This document shows positions 23,009 through 31,369 of a stretch of DNA of 64,000 bases, one piece after another. Source of the DNA: Kitasatospora sp. MAA19 (GTDB lineage: Bacteria > Actinomycetota > Actinomycetes > Streptomycetales > Streptomycetaceae); contig NZ_JARXYZ010000043.1 of assembly GCF_029894125.1 (NCBI RefSeq), positions 1 through 64,000 of the forward strand, in the 5' to 3' direction. The notes below the pieces were generated by a model. That model was not told where the DNA came from. It saw only the letters and a program-made list of their open reading frames with translations, and made no database searches. How positions within the stretch are numbered: the stretch's first letter is position 1; every line of letters starts with the position of its first letter. Made by a program: the position numbers and the translations under genes.

Positions 23009-23793
23009 TCGGCCAGCAACTCCAGGTCCTGGGCGTTCAGCGTCGCCGTCTTCAGCAGTTCCCTGATCAGGTTGACGCTGAGCGTCGAGCCGACCGGCTC
23101 GCCGACCTCGTCGCGCGTCAGTCCGCGCACGCCCCGCCGGCGCAGCCGTTCGCGCACGTCCTCGACCGTGTTGGCGACCGACTTGTGGGTCCAGAACTTG
23201 GTCACGTGGGGCGAGGCGTTGACCAGCCGCGCGGTCTCCTCCCAGGCCGACGGGAGCGGGAAGGCGTCCTGGCCCTCCAGGTAGCGCCGGGCGAGCGCGG
23301 TGAGCACCAGCCGCTCCTGCAGGGAGAGCAGGTAGACCGTCTCGGGAGCCGCGGTCTCGGCGCTGCTCGTGGAACGGGGGTGCAGGTCATCCCCGTCCAC
23401 GACGCGGACCTCCACCAGGTGGGACCGCCGCTTGGACGAGTTGATCACCAGCGGGGTGTACCCGGGCCCCATGATCCGCTTGTGGCTGGTGAGCATCAGC
23501 ACGCCGTCGGGCAACTCGATCGGCAGATTGCCGGTGTTGACCAGCCACCAGTCGCCGTCCGTGCCGGCGCAGGTGAAGACGCCGTGCCGACGACTGACGG
23601 TCGGGTCGTCGACACCGACCGGTACGTGCACGTCCTCGCGGTCGCGCCCGAACAGCAAGGTGTACCGGCGCGGCGGCACGGCGTACCCACCCTCCGGGCC
23701 GAGCACGAAGATCGTCCCGGGTGGCGCCGAGGGCACCCTGTCGGAGGGACTGCCCGGCGGCAGCATCTGGGGTGGGAAGTCTCCGTACGCCAT
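22999..23793 (-). CDS. FHA-domain protein with C-terminal winged-helix-like region
   Basis: A 264-residue cytosolic protein. The FHA domain (about 27-125) shows the phosphothreonine-binding residues: LLFGRD (G49 R50), DPTVSRRHGVF (S67, R69 H70) and WWLVNTGNL (N86). The second half (about 160-264) begins LLSLQERLVLTALARRYLEG and continues with helices and KSVANTVEDVRERLRRRGVR, which looks like a winged-helix or related DNA/protein-binding module. It would read phosphorylated partners, presumably the product of the divergent Ser/Thr kinase gene at 23934 or the TerY-P kinase. GGAGG lies eight bases before ATG 23793. Confidence 0.83.
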   Translation of the reverse strand: MAYGDFPPQMLPPGSPSDRVPSAPPGTIFVLGPEGGYAVPPRRYTLLFGRDREDVHVPVGVDDPTVSRRHGVFTCAGTDGDWWLVNTGNLPIELPDGVLMLTSHKRIMGPGYTPLVINSSKRRSHLVEVRVVDGDDLHPRSTSSAETAAPETVYLLSLQERLVLTALARRYLEGQDAFPLPSAWEETARLVNASPHVTKFWTHKSVANTVEDVRERLRRRGVRGLTRDEVGEPVGSTLSVNLIRELLKTATLNAQDLELLADQG

Positions 23794-23933
23794 CTCACAT
23801 ACCTCCGCCTCGGCTCGCGCCAGTGTACGAGCGCACCGGGAGGACCAGTCCTCCTGCGGGCATGCGGTGTGCCGAGCTTGCCGAACCGCCAACTCTGTTT
23901 GCCCTGAGTGGGCTTGCTCGATAGCCTGCCCGC

Positions 23934-25622
23934 GTGAGCACGATCAGCCGGCGAGCTGCTGCGATCGACAGCATGGTCGCCGAACCACTCGGTCCGGGCG
24001 ATCCGCAGGAGATCGGCAGCTTCAGCATCATCGGCCTGCTCGGCACCGGCGGCATGGGCGAGGTCTACCTCGGGGTCTCGGACAGGGGCTACGCCGCTGT
24101 CAAGCTCGTCCGGCCACGGCTGGTCTCCAGCGAGCGCTTCGAACGAGAGGTCGGCATCCTCTACCGTGTGCCGTTCGGAGTCGGACCGCGGGTGCTGGCG
24201 AGCGACGCCACTCCGGAACGCCCATGGTTCGCCACCGAGTACGTCCCCGGGCTCACGGTGGACGAGGCGGTCCGGCTGCACGGCCCGCTGCCCGCCGAGG
24301 CGCTGTGGCTACTGCTGGCCGAGACAGCCGCTCAACTGCGGGCCGTACACGCGTCCGAGATCGCGCACCGCGACATCAAGCCCGCCAACGTCATGCTGGT
24401 GCGCGACGGCGTGAAGCTGATCGACTTCGGCATCGCGCGCGCCGCGGACCAGGCGAGGCTCACCAGGAGCGGTGGCAGCTACGGAACGCAGGGCTTCTCG
24501 GCACCGGAACAGCAGGCCGGGGACGAGGACGTGGCAGCGCCCGCGGACGTCTACTCGCTCGCGGCGCTCCTGCTCTACGCCGCCTCGGGTCGCACGCCCA
24601 GCGCCGTCCCCGACGTGGAGCCGCTGCGCGCCATGGACGCCGACCTCGGCGCCCTCCTCGAGCCCTGTCTCGCCACCGACCCCGGAGCACGCCCCGCCGC
24701 CGACGAGATCGTCCTGGCGACCCACGCGCACCGGCTCGTCCCTCCCCCGTCCTGGCCGCCTGAGGTCATGTCACGCATCGACTCGCGACGTGCCTTCGCC
24801 GAAACGCCGGTCGGCAAGCTGGAGACCGTCCCGCCACCGGATCCGAGCACGGACCCGAAGCCTGACGTCGGGACCACACCTCTCGCATCACCTCGCCGCC
24901 CGCGCAAGCACCTGTTCCTGGTGCCGATCGCCGCGGCGACCGCCCTCGGCGCGGTCGCGGTGTTCGTCCTCAGCCCGTCCACCTCCCCGCAGAACCACAA
25001 CTCGCAAGGGTCCAGCGGCGCGCCGGTCACCGTCGAGCCCGTGGCCGGGACGACGCACGGGCCCTCCGCGAGCCCGAGCGCCTCGATCTCCGCCACCGCC
25101 GAACCCTCTCCCCCGCCTTCAACCGCCCCGGCCGGCACTACACGGACACCCTCCCCGAGCCTGCGGCCCTCGACCTCCGCTACCGCCAAACCCGCTACCC
25201 TGCCCCCGACCACCCCACCGAGCACTGCCCCCGCCGCACCCTCAGCGGCCGCCCCCAGCCCCACCTCGTCATCGATCAGCGGCATCAACGGCAGCGACGA
25301 CCCGACACAGGTCAAGGGCTCCGAGGCGGACACCAGTTGGCTCGGCAACGACGCCGCCTGCTCCGCCTGGCTGGACGACAACGGCTCCGGCTCGCTCGCG
25401 GGCGTGCTCAACACCTCCCTGAACCAAACCTGCGTCGCCGAGCTCGCCCGCAGCGACGGCATCACCTACACCTTCCGCGCCTCCTGGGGCGCCGCGAAGA
25501 CGAGCTTCGTCCCAGACATCGGCTACACGATGTGGATCTGCGTCTGGAACGCGAACAACCGATCCGGCGAGCAGTGCTCCGCTCGCTTCGGCATGAACGG
25601 CACCACCCCGGTCCGCCGGTGA
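23934..25622 (+). CDS. Hanks-type Ser/Thr protein kinase, single-pass membrane receptor
   Basis: A 562-residue kinase. The glycine loop is GTGGMGEVY (37-45), K57 in AAVKL, catalytic loop HRDIKPANVM (146-154), DFG at 164-166 and the SAPEQ motif at 189-193, so all catalytic residues are present. One membrane helix at about 325-346 follows a basic stop-transfer stretch. The outer part is a long Ser/Pro/Thr linker (350-450) and a C-terminal domain with four Cys (DAACSAWLDD, NQTCVAEL, MWICVWN, EQCSARF), probably two disulfides; no PASTA repeats. The GTG at 23934 has no clear ribosome site, so leaderless translation is possible. It is divergent from the FHA gene. Confidence 0.86.
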   Translation: MSTISRRAAAIDSMVAEPLGPGDPQEIGSFSIIGLLGTGGMGEVYLGVSDRGYAAVKLVRPRLVSSERFEREVGILYRVPFGVGPRVLASDATPERPWFATEYVPGLTVDEAVRLHGPLPAEALWLLLAETAAQLRAVHASEIAHRDIKPANVMLVRDGVKLIDFGIARAADQARLTRSGGSYGTQGFSAPEQQAGDEDVAAPADVYSLAALLLYAASGRTPSAVPDVEPLRAMDADLGALLEPCLATDPGARPAADEIVLATHAHRLVPPPSWPPEVMSRIDSRRAFAETPVGKLETVPPPDPSTDPKPDVGTTPLASPRRPRKHLFLVPIAAATALGAVAVFVLSPSTSPQNHNSQGSSGAPVTVEPVAGTTHGPSASPSASISATAEPSPPPSTAPAGTTRTPSPSLRPSTSATAKPATLPPTTPPSTAPAAPSAAAPSPTSSSISGINGSDDPTQVKGSEADTSWLGNDAACSAWLDDNGSGSLAGVLNTSLNQTCVAELARSDGITYTFRASWGAAKTSFVPDIGYTMWICVWNANNRSGEQCSARFGMNGTTPVRR

Positions 25623-25938
25623 AACGAGGCTGCCGCAAGGAGCACTTCCGGGCCACCACGCCCAGCCGCCCGCACACCAGCCCTCGTCGGCCATTCGGGC
25701 GAAATCCAGGCGCCGGATCCGTCCAGCGAGACGGCATCGAGGATGTCCGAGACTGTCGCGAGGCTGCCGGAACGACTGCGGCCCAGGTCGGGATCACGCT
25801 CCCTCATGGCGGCCAAGCAGCACTCGACTCCGCGACTCGAATGGCCGCCGCCCGACTGGGTCAACTAGCGAGCATTCCAAAGGATTTGACCCTAGGTTGC
25901 GGTGCCAGGGGGCCATCGAGCGAAAGGCTGTTACTGGC
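25623..25938. other. Intergenic stretch without a recognisable gene
   Basis: No convincing coding frame, RNA or repeat seen between the kinase stop and the YegP-like gene. A TTGACC at about 25885 could be part of the promoter of the next gene. Confidence 0.4.
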
Positions 25939-26127
25939 ATGGCCGGGAAATTCGAGCTGTACAAGGACGAGAGCGGGATGCACCGGTTCCGGCTCAAGGC
26001 GAGCAACGGGACGATCGTGGTGACCGGCGACCCGCAGGAGAGCAGGGACGACTGCCTCAAGAGCATCGAGTCGCTCCGCAAGCTCGCGCCGTACGCGGAG
26101 CTCAAGGAGGCGGCCGGCTCGCACTGA
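25939..26127 (+). CDS. YegP-like (DUF1508) small protein
   Basis: A 62-residue protein of the YegP superfamily: GKFELYKDESGMHRFRLKAS then NGTIVVTGDPQESRDDCLKS and a final helix IESLRKLAP. The F-x-x-Y-K-D---x-F-R-F-x-L-K-A-x-N-G pattern is the family signature; usually it occurs as one or two copies, here one. Function in the cell is unknown. ATG 25939 is chosen since it starts the conserved region and has GAAAGG upstream; 14 in-frame codons before it add nothing. A perfect hairpin terminator follows. Confidence 0.85.
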   Translation: MAGKFELYKDESGMHRFRLKASNGTIVVTGDPQESRDDCLKSIESLRKLAPYAELKEAAGSH

Positions 26128-26138
26128 GGCGGCGCGAC

Positions 26139-26180
26139 GCGAACGCGGGTCGGTGGTGCAAATCGCCGACCCGCGTTCGC
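26139..26180 (+). terminator. Terminator of the YegP-like gene
   Basis: GCGAACGCGGGTCGG (26139-26153) and its exact complement (26166-26180) form a 15-bp stem with a 12-base loop, 11 bases after the stop codon and 55 bases before the next gene. Confidence 0.85.
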
Positions 26181-26235
26181 TTGTACGACAGATCCCTTTG
26201 GCCGGGTGCACGCCGGGCGCGGACAGAACACTGGC

Positions 26236-27516
26236 ATGCGCGTCGTCATCGTCACCGAATCCTTTCCGCCCGAGGTCAACGGAGTCGCCCACAGCGTGCT
26301 GCGGACGGCCGAGCATCTGGTCCGCCGGGGCCACCAGCCCCTCGTCGTCACCCCCGCGCCGGCGCGGGGCGCCGAGTGCCCGCCGCACACCTTCGGCGCC
26401 GAGGCGGTGGAGCTGCCGGTGGTGCGAATCCCGTCGGTGCCGCTGCCGGGCTACCCGCAGGTGCGGATCGCGTTGCCGAGCCGGCAGCTGGCCGCCGCCG
26501 TCGCCGGGCACCGGCCCGACCTCGTACACCTGGCCAGCCCGTTCGTGCTCGGAGCGCGCGGGATGCAGGTCGCGGCACGACTCGGCGTGCCCGCCGTGGC
26601 CGTCTACCAGACCGACCTCGCCGGGTACGCCCACGCCTACCGGGCCGGGCGGGGCCTCGGGGAGGCGGCCGCCTGGCGGCGGATCCGGGCCGTGCACCGG
26701 GCGGCCGCCAGAACGCTGGCGCCGTCCACCCCGGCCGCGCAGGACCTCACCGCGCACGGGGTGCCCCGGGTGCAGCTGTGGCCGCGCGGGGTGGACTCGG
26801 TGCGGTTCCACCCCCGGCACCGCGACGAGGCGCTGCACCGGGCGCTCGCCCCGGGCGGGGAGGTGCTGGTCGGATACGTCGGGCGGCTGGCGCCCGAGAA
26901 GCGGGTCGACCTGCTGGCCGCCGCGTCGGCGCTGCCCGGGGTGCGGGTGGTGGTGATCGGGGACGGCCCGTCCGGGCCCGGGCTGAGGGCCTCGATGCCC
27001 GGCGCGGTCTTCCTCGGCCGCCGGACGGGCGAGGAGCTGGCCCGCTGCTTCGCGACCCTGGACGTGTTCGTGCACACCGGCCCGCTGGAGACCTTCTGTC
27101 AGACCATCCAGGAAGCGATGGCGAGCGGCGTGCCGGTGATCGGCCCGGCCGCCGGCGGGCCGCTGGACCTGGTCGCACACCACCGGACCGGCCTGCTGGT
27201 GCCGCCCCGGGACGGCGCCGCGGTGGCCCGGGCGGTGGCGGACCTGGCCGCCGCCCCCGCGCGGCGGGCCGCGTACGGGCGCGCCGGGCGGGCGGAGGTG
27301 ACGGAGCGCACCTGGGAGGCGGTCGGCGACCTGCTGCTGCGGCACTACGCGGAGGTGCTGGCCGAGCACCACGGGGTGCCGGTGCCCACCGTTCCCCCGG
27401 CCGCTTCCCCGGCGACGGGCGAACCGGTCGCCGCCGAGCCGGTCGTCGCAGAACCGGTCGCCGCCGAGCCGGTCGCCGTCGAGCCCGCCGCCATCGGGGA
27501 GGAGCTGCCGGCATGA
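26236..27516 (+). CDS. GT4 glycosyltransferase, MgtA/PimB-like alpha-mannosyltransferase
   Basis: A 426-residue GT-B fold enzyme. The acceptor half starts MRVVIVTESFPPEVNGVAHS, the pattern of actinobacterial GDP-mannose-dependent transferases acting on lipid acceptors. The donor half has YVGRLAPEKRVDLLAAASAL and ETFCQTIQEAMASGVPVIGP, the EX7E donor-binding motif of GT4. The last 35 residues are Ala/Glu/Pro/Val repeats (AEPVVAEPV and similar), a flexible tail unlike the family norm. The ATG at 26236 is chosen over an ATG ten codons upstream because it begins the fold. It starts a three-gene operon with another GT4 and an SGNH hydrolase. Confidence 0.86.
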   Translation: MRVVIVTESFPPEVNGVAHSVLRTAEHLVRRGHQPLVVTPAPARGAECPPHTFGAEAVELPVVRIPSVPLPGYPQVRIALPSRQLAAAVAGHRPDLVHLASPFVLGARGMQVAARLGVPAVAVYQTDLAGYAHAYRAGRGLGEAAAWRRIRAVHRAAARTLAPSTPAAQDLTAHGVPRVQLWPRGVDSVRFHPRHRDEALHRALAPGGEVLVGYVGRLAPEKRVDLLAAASALPGVRVVVIGDGPSGPGLRASMPGAVFLGRRTGEELARCFATLDVFVHTGPLETFCQTIQEAMASGVPVIGPAAGGPLDLVAHHRTGLLVPPRDGAAVARAVADLAAAPARRAAYGRAGRAEVTERTWEAVGDLLLRHYAEVLAEHHGVPVPTVPPAASPATGEPVAAEPVVAEPVAAEPVAVEPAAIGEELPA

Positions 27517-28709
27517 CCGACACGGCCGACCGCGAGCCGCTGACCGTCGTGCGGCTCGCGAACTTCGTCACCCCGGTCTCCGGCGGCCTGCGCACCGCGC
27601 TGCGGCACCTCGGCGCCGGCTACCTGGCCGCCGGGCACCGGCCGGTGCTGATCGTGCCCGGGGAGCGGCGCCGCGAGGAGGAGGGCGAGCAGGGCCTGGT
27701 GATCACCCTGCCCGGGCCGGTGCTGCCCGCCAGCGGCGGCTACCGGATGCTCACCGACCGGCGGGCGGTGGCCGCCGAACTCACCCGGCTGAAGCCCGAC
27801 CGGCTGGAGGTGTCCGACCGCACCACGCTGCGCTGGACCGGCGGCTGGGCCCGGCGGCACGGCGTCCGCTCGGTGATGGTGTCGCACGAGAGCGCCGCCG
27901 GGGTACTGCGCACCTGGGGCCTGCCCCGTCCGGTCGCCGACGCGGCCGCCGACCGCCTCAACGCGGCCACCGCGCGCGCGTACGACTCGGTGCTCTGCAC
28001 CACCGACTGGGCGGCGACGGAGTTCCGGCGGATCGGCGCGCCCAACCTGGCCCGGGCCCCGCTCGGCGTGGACCTGGACGCGATGCGCCCGTTGCCCCCG
28101 GCGGCGCGGGAGCGGGAGCGCGCGCGGTACGCCGCACCGGGGGAACCGCTGCTGGTGCTCTGCTCCCGGCTCTCGGCCGAGAAGCGGCCCGAGCGGGCGA
28201 TCGAGGCACTGGCCGCGCTGCGGGCCCGGCGGCTGCCGGCCGTCCTGGTGGTGGCCGGCACCGGGCCGCTGCGGGACCGGCTGGCGGCCCGGGCGGAGCG
28301 GCTGCGGCTGCCGGTACGCTTCCTCGGGCACCTGGGCCGACGGGAGTCGCTGGCCCGGCTGCTGGGCTGCGCGGACGTGGTGCTCGCGCCCGGGCCGGTG
28401 GAGACCTTCGGGCTCGCCGCGATGGAGGCGCTGGCCTGCGGGACGCCGGTGGCCGTCAGCCGCTCCTCCGCCCTACCCGGGCTGATCGGACTGGCCGGGG
28501 TGGCCGCCGCCGACACCGGGGACGGATTCGCGGCGGCGGTACGGGAGTTGCTGGCGCGCCCGGAGCAGGCCCGGCGGGCCGGTGCCCGGGCGCAGGCCGA
28601 GCGGTTCGGCTGGCCGGCCGCGGTGGCGGCGTTCCTGGCGGCTCACGGCGTACGGAACTCCGGCGCGGTGGAGGAGGGTTGGGATGAGCGTGCTCGGCAC
28701 CGGGCGTGA
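27513..28709 (+). CDS. GT4 glycosyltransferase
   Basis: A 398-residue GT-B enzyme overlapping the previous stop by ATGA, with GGGGAGGAG upstream. LANFVTPVSGGLRTALRHLG is the N-terminal loop near the acceptor; LCSRLSAEKRPERAIEALAA and the donor motif ETFGLAAMEALACGTPVAVS are the GT4 signatures. MVSHESAAG and the PLGVDLD loop are also typical. Together with the first gene it probably builds a mannosylated lipid or glycan at the cytoplasmic face of the membrane. Its last 26 bases overlap the start of the SGNH gene, so the three proteins are made together. Confidence 0.85.
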   Translation: MTDTADREPLTVVRLANFVTPVSGGLRTALRHLGAGYLAAGHRPVLIVPGERRREEEGEQGLVITLPGPVLPASGGYRMLTDRRAVAAELTRLKPDRLEVSDRTTLRWTGGWARRHGVRSVMVSHESAAGVLRTWGLPRPVADAAADRLNAATARAYDSVLCTTDWAATEFRRIGAPNLARAPLGVDLDAMRPLPPAARERERARYAAPGEPLLVLCSRLSAEKRPERAIEALAALRARRLPAVLVVAGTGPLRDRLAARAERLRLPVRFLGHLGRRESLARLLGCADVVLAPGPVETFGLAAMEALACGTPVAVSRSSALPGLIGLAGVAAADTGDGFAAAVRELLARPEQARRAGARAQAERFGWPAAVAAFLAAHGVRNSGAVEEGWDERARHRA

Positions 28710-29568
28710 CCGGTCGGCGGACGGCCGGTCGGCCACCGGCGGACCGGCGCGGTTCGTCGCGCTCGGGGACTCGTTGACGGAAGGGGTCGGGGACCCGGTC
28801 GGCGAGGGGTGGCGCGGCTGGGCCGCCGTCCTGGCCCGGTCGCTGGCACCTGCGGGCGACGCCGTCGAGTTCACCAACCTGGCCTGCAGCGGCGCCCTGA
28901 CAGTTGACTTGACGGAACGTCAACTCCCGGCCGCGGTGGAACTCGGACCACAGTTCGCGGCCGTGGTGGTCGGCGGCAACGACACCCTGCGGGCGGGCTT
29001 CGACATCCGGCGCACCACCCTGGAGTTGGACGCCACCATGGGCGAACTCTCCGGCCACGGCGCCGTCCTGCTGACCGCCTGCCTGCCCGACCCGGGCACC
29101 CTGCTCCGCCTGCCCGCCCCACTGGCCCGCCCGCTGGCGCGGCGGATGCAGGCCGTCAACACCGTGGTGCACGCCCTCACCGCCCGCCACCGGGCGGTGC
29201 ACCTGCACATCGCCGACCTCCCCTGGTGCGCACAGCGGCGCCTGCTCAGCGTCGACCGACTGCACCCCAGCGCCGAGGGCCACCACCTGATCGCCCGCGG
29301 CTTCCACGAGCTGCTCGCCGCCGCCGGGCACCCGCTCGGCCCGCCGCCCACCATCGCACCGGCCGAGCCGCAGCCCGGCCGAGCCGCCGACCTGTGGTGG
29401 ATGGCCACCCAGGGCACCCGCTGGGTGGCCGCCCGCAGCACCGACCTGCTGCCCGGGCTGCTCGCGCTGGCGGCGGCGGAGGGCCTCGCCCGGCTGCGCG
29501 GGTCGACCGGGCGGCACGACGAGCAAATGGCGCGCGCCGCGGCGCAGGCGCTCGCGTCGCTGGGGTGA
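28684..29568 (+). CDS. SGNH/GDSL-family hydrolase
   Basis: A 294-residue SGNH hydrolase. Block I is RFVALGDSLTEGVGD (Ser nucleophile in GDSLTEG), block II Gly is in ACSGALTVDL, block III is VVVGGNDTLR (Asn of GxND), and block V is DRLHPSAEGHHL with the catalytic DxxH pair. So the triad and oxyanion residues are complete. It lacks a signal peptide, so it acts in the cytoplasm or at the inner membrane face, as an esterase/deacylase of a glycolipid made by the adjacent transferases. ATG 28684 has GGAGGAGGG upstream and lies inside the end of the preceding gene. Confidence 0.87.
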   Translation: MSVLGTGRDRSADGRSATGGPARFVALGDSLTEGVGDPVGEGWRGWAAVLARSLAPAGDAVEFTNLACSGALTVDLTERQLPAAVELGPQFAAVVVGGNDTLRAGFDIRRTTLELDATMGELSGHGAVLLTACLPDPGTLLRLPAPLARPLARRMQAVNTVVHALTARHRAVHLHIADLPWCAQRRLLSVDRLHPSAEGHHLIARGFHELLAAAGHPLGPPPTIAPAEPQPGRAADLWWMATQGTRWVAARSTDLLPGLLALAAAEGLARLRGSTGRHDEQMARAAAQALASLG

Positions 29569-29684
29569 GGGGGCTTCGGCCCGCGGCTTGATCGGATGCG
29601 GTGTGCGGTGGGAACCATGAGGGCGGCCGGGGATGTCGTCGGGAGGGCACGGCCTTCGGGTCGGGCCTGACGGAGGGAGCAGCA

Positions 29685-30824
29685 ATGGGGGCGTCACGCG
29701 GGGACGGGCGGGAGTTGCTGGCGGCGGCGGGGGTGCTGTTCCCGGACGAGCAGGGGCGGGTTCTGGTGGTGCGGCTGCCGTACGACCGGAAGCATCCGGT
29801 GGCGATCCCGGGCGGCGGGTGGGAGCCGCAGGACCGCTCGCCGCGGGAGACCGCCGTGCGCGAGGTGGAGGAGGAGCTGGGGTTCACGCCCCGGCTGGGC
29901 CCGCTGGCCTGCATCGACTGGACGCTCGATGACTTCCGGCCACCGATCGCCGCCTACCTGTACTGGGCGCAGCCACTCACCGCCGAGCAGGCGGCGGCGT
30001 TCCGGCCGGACGCGGCGGAGGTCGGCGGCTGGGCCTGGCTGACCCCGGAGCAGGCGGGCCACGCGCTGCCGCCCCGGCTGTCCCGGCGGGTCACGGCCTG
30101 TCTGCGGGCGCCGCGGTCGGCCGGCCCGCTGGAGCTGGAGGACAGCCGACCGGTGGGCCACACACTCGACCATCTGCCGGCGGTGGAACCGCCGCCCGCG
30201 TACACCGGGCCGGCCGGGGTGCCCGCGCTGGGCGGCGGGCCCGGCGGACAGGGCCCCGGACACTCCCCGGGCCCGGCTTCGGAGCCGCCGATGGACCGGG
30301 ACACCTACATCGCCACCCGCCCGCGGATCCGGGCCAAGGCGCGGGCGCTGTTCACCGACGGCGCCGGGCGGGTGCTGCTGGTCCGGCTGCGGCCGTGGGA
30401 CGGGCCGCGCGGCCGGGTGCCGTACTGGACCCTGCCGGGCGGCGGGATCGAGGCGGACCGGGAGCTGCCCCGGGCGGCCGTCCGGCGCGAGATCCGCGAG
30501 GAACTGGGCTGGGAGGTCGAGCCGGGGCGGCTGCTGGCGCTGGACTGGCAGCCCGGGGCGGCGGCCGATCCGGAGGCCGGCCCGGCGACCGGGCGGGACA
30601 CCGCCGTGCTGGTGTCCGTGTTCGACGGGGGCACCGTGACGGAGCGGATGCTCGGCTCGATCGCGCTCCAGGAGGAGGAGCTGGTGGAGTATCGGCTCTG
30701 CGACCCGGCCGAGGCCCGGACGCTGCTGACCGGCCCGTCCTGGGCCCGGACGGCCGCCGCGCTGGCCGCCCGGGAGCGGGCGGGCGGGCCGGTCGAGCTG
30801 GTACGCGGGCTCGCCGTCGGGTAG
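29685..30824 (+). CDS. Tandem Nudix hydrolase
   Basis: A 379-residue protein with two Nudix domains (about 8-150 and 212-365) joined by a Gly/Pro-rich linker. The second box, starting GGGIEADRELPRAAVRREIR, fits GX5EX7REUXEEXGU fully. The first (GGGWEPQDRSPRETAVREVE) has Arg where the first Glu is expected but keeps REVEEELGF, so its metal site may be weaker. Such enzymes hydrolyse nucleoside diphosphates linked to another group. ATG 29685 is set by CGGAGGGAG. It appears to be a single gene. Both domains are alike in the start (VLVVRLP / VLLVRLR), so an internal duplication is probable. Confidence 0.86.
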   Translation: MGASRGDGRELLAAAGVLFPDEQGRVLVVRLPYDRKHPVAIPGGGWEPQDRSPRETAVREVEEELGFTPRLGPLACIDWTLDDFRPPIAAYLYWAQPLTAEQAAAFRPDAAEVGGWAWLTPEQAGHALPPRLSRRVTACLRAPRSAGPLELEDSRPVGHTLDHLPAVEPPPAYTGPAGVPALGGGPGGQGPGHSPGPASEPPMDRDTYIATRPRIRAKARALFTDGAGRVLLVRLRPWDGPRGRVPYWTLPGGGIEADRELPRAAVRREIREELGWEVEPGRLLALDWQPGAAADPEAGPATGRDTAVLVSVFDGGTVTERMLGSIALQEEELVEYRLCDPAEARTLLTGPSWARTAAALAARERAGGPVELVRGLAVG

Positions 30825-30852
30825 GGCGTGTCGGCGCGGGGGCTGGTACGGG

Positions 30853-30888
30853 GTTTGGTGCGGCGTTTGGCGCGGCGTTTGGTGCGGG
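30853..30888 (+). repeat. Three 12-base tandem repeats
   Basis: GTTTGGTGCGGC, GTTTGGCGCGGC and GTTTGGTGCGGG follow each other in the short gap between the Nudix gene and the next gene. Function unknown; possibly slippage-derived. Confidence 0.8.
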
Positions 30889-30940
30889 GGTCGGTCCGGC
30901 GGGGCGGACAGGCTCCGGTCGGGTGGGCCACACTGGGGGC

Positions 30941-31342
30941 ATGCAGAACGGGATCACGGAGGTGCTGACCGGCCGCCGGGTGGCGTCGGTCAGCGGCGGC
31001 GGCCGACTGGACCTCACCTTCGACGGGCCGGTGAGCGTCCGGGTGGCGCACGAGTTCCGCCTCGCGGCGCCGTCCTTCGCCGCCCCGGCGGAGGTGGCGC
31101 ACTTCTTTCCGGCGCTGACCTTCCGGCCGACCGGCGTCCTGCTCGCGCTGGTCGGCCGGACCGTCGACCTGGCCGAGATCACGCCGGCCGGCGGCCTGGA
31201 GCTGGGTTTCGCGGAGGGCGGCGCGCTGTCCGTCCCGCCGCACGCGCAGCTCGCGCCGTGGAGCGTGGTGACCGCCGAGGGGGCGGTCTGCGCGGGGCTG
31301 CCGGGCGGCGAGGTCAGTTGGACGGTGCCCGGCGGGGCCTGA
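30941..31342 (+). CDS. Small protein of unknown function, DUF6188-like
   Basis: A 133-residue cytosolic protein rich in beta strands: ITEVLTGRRVASVSGGGRLD, then LTFDGPVSVRVAHEF, and a C-terminal WSVVTAEGAVCAGLPGGEVS. The pattern of a short N-terminal Gly-rich loop and a long beta sheet recalls an uncharacterised actinobacterial family (DUF6188). No catalytic motif or membrane segment. The ATG at 30941 is weakly supported by GGGGG upstream; the frame extends far upstream through the repeat region but without protein-like content. A hairpin terminator overlaps its end. Confidence 0.6.
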   Translation: MQNGITEVLTGRRVASVSGGGRLDLTFDGPVSVRVAHEFRLAAPSFAAPAEVAHFFPALTFRPTGVLLALVGRTVDLAEITPAGGLELGFAEGGALSVPPHAQLAPWSVVTAEGAVCAGLPGGEVSWTVPGGA

Positions 31343-31358
31343 GCCGCCGGGCACCGTC
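31321..31358. terminator. Bidirectional hairpin terminator
   Basis: GACGGTGCCCGGCGG (31321-31335) and its exact complement (31344-31358) form a 15-bp stem over the stop codon of the rightward gene. The leftward Roadblock gene ends at 31370, so both convergent units can stop here. Confidence 0.8.
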
Positions 31359-31369
31359 CCGTCGTTCGG

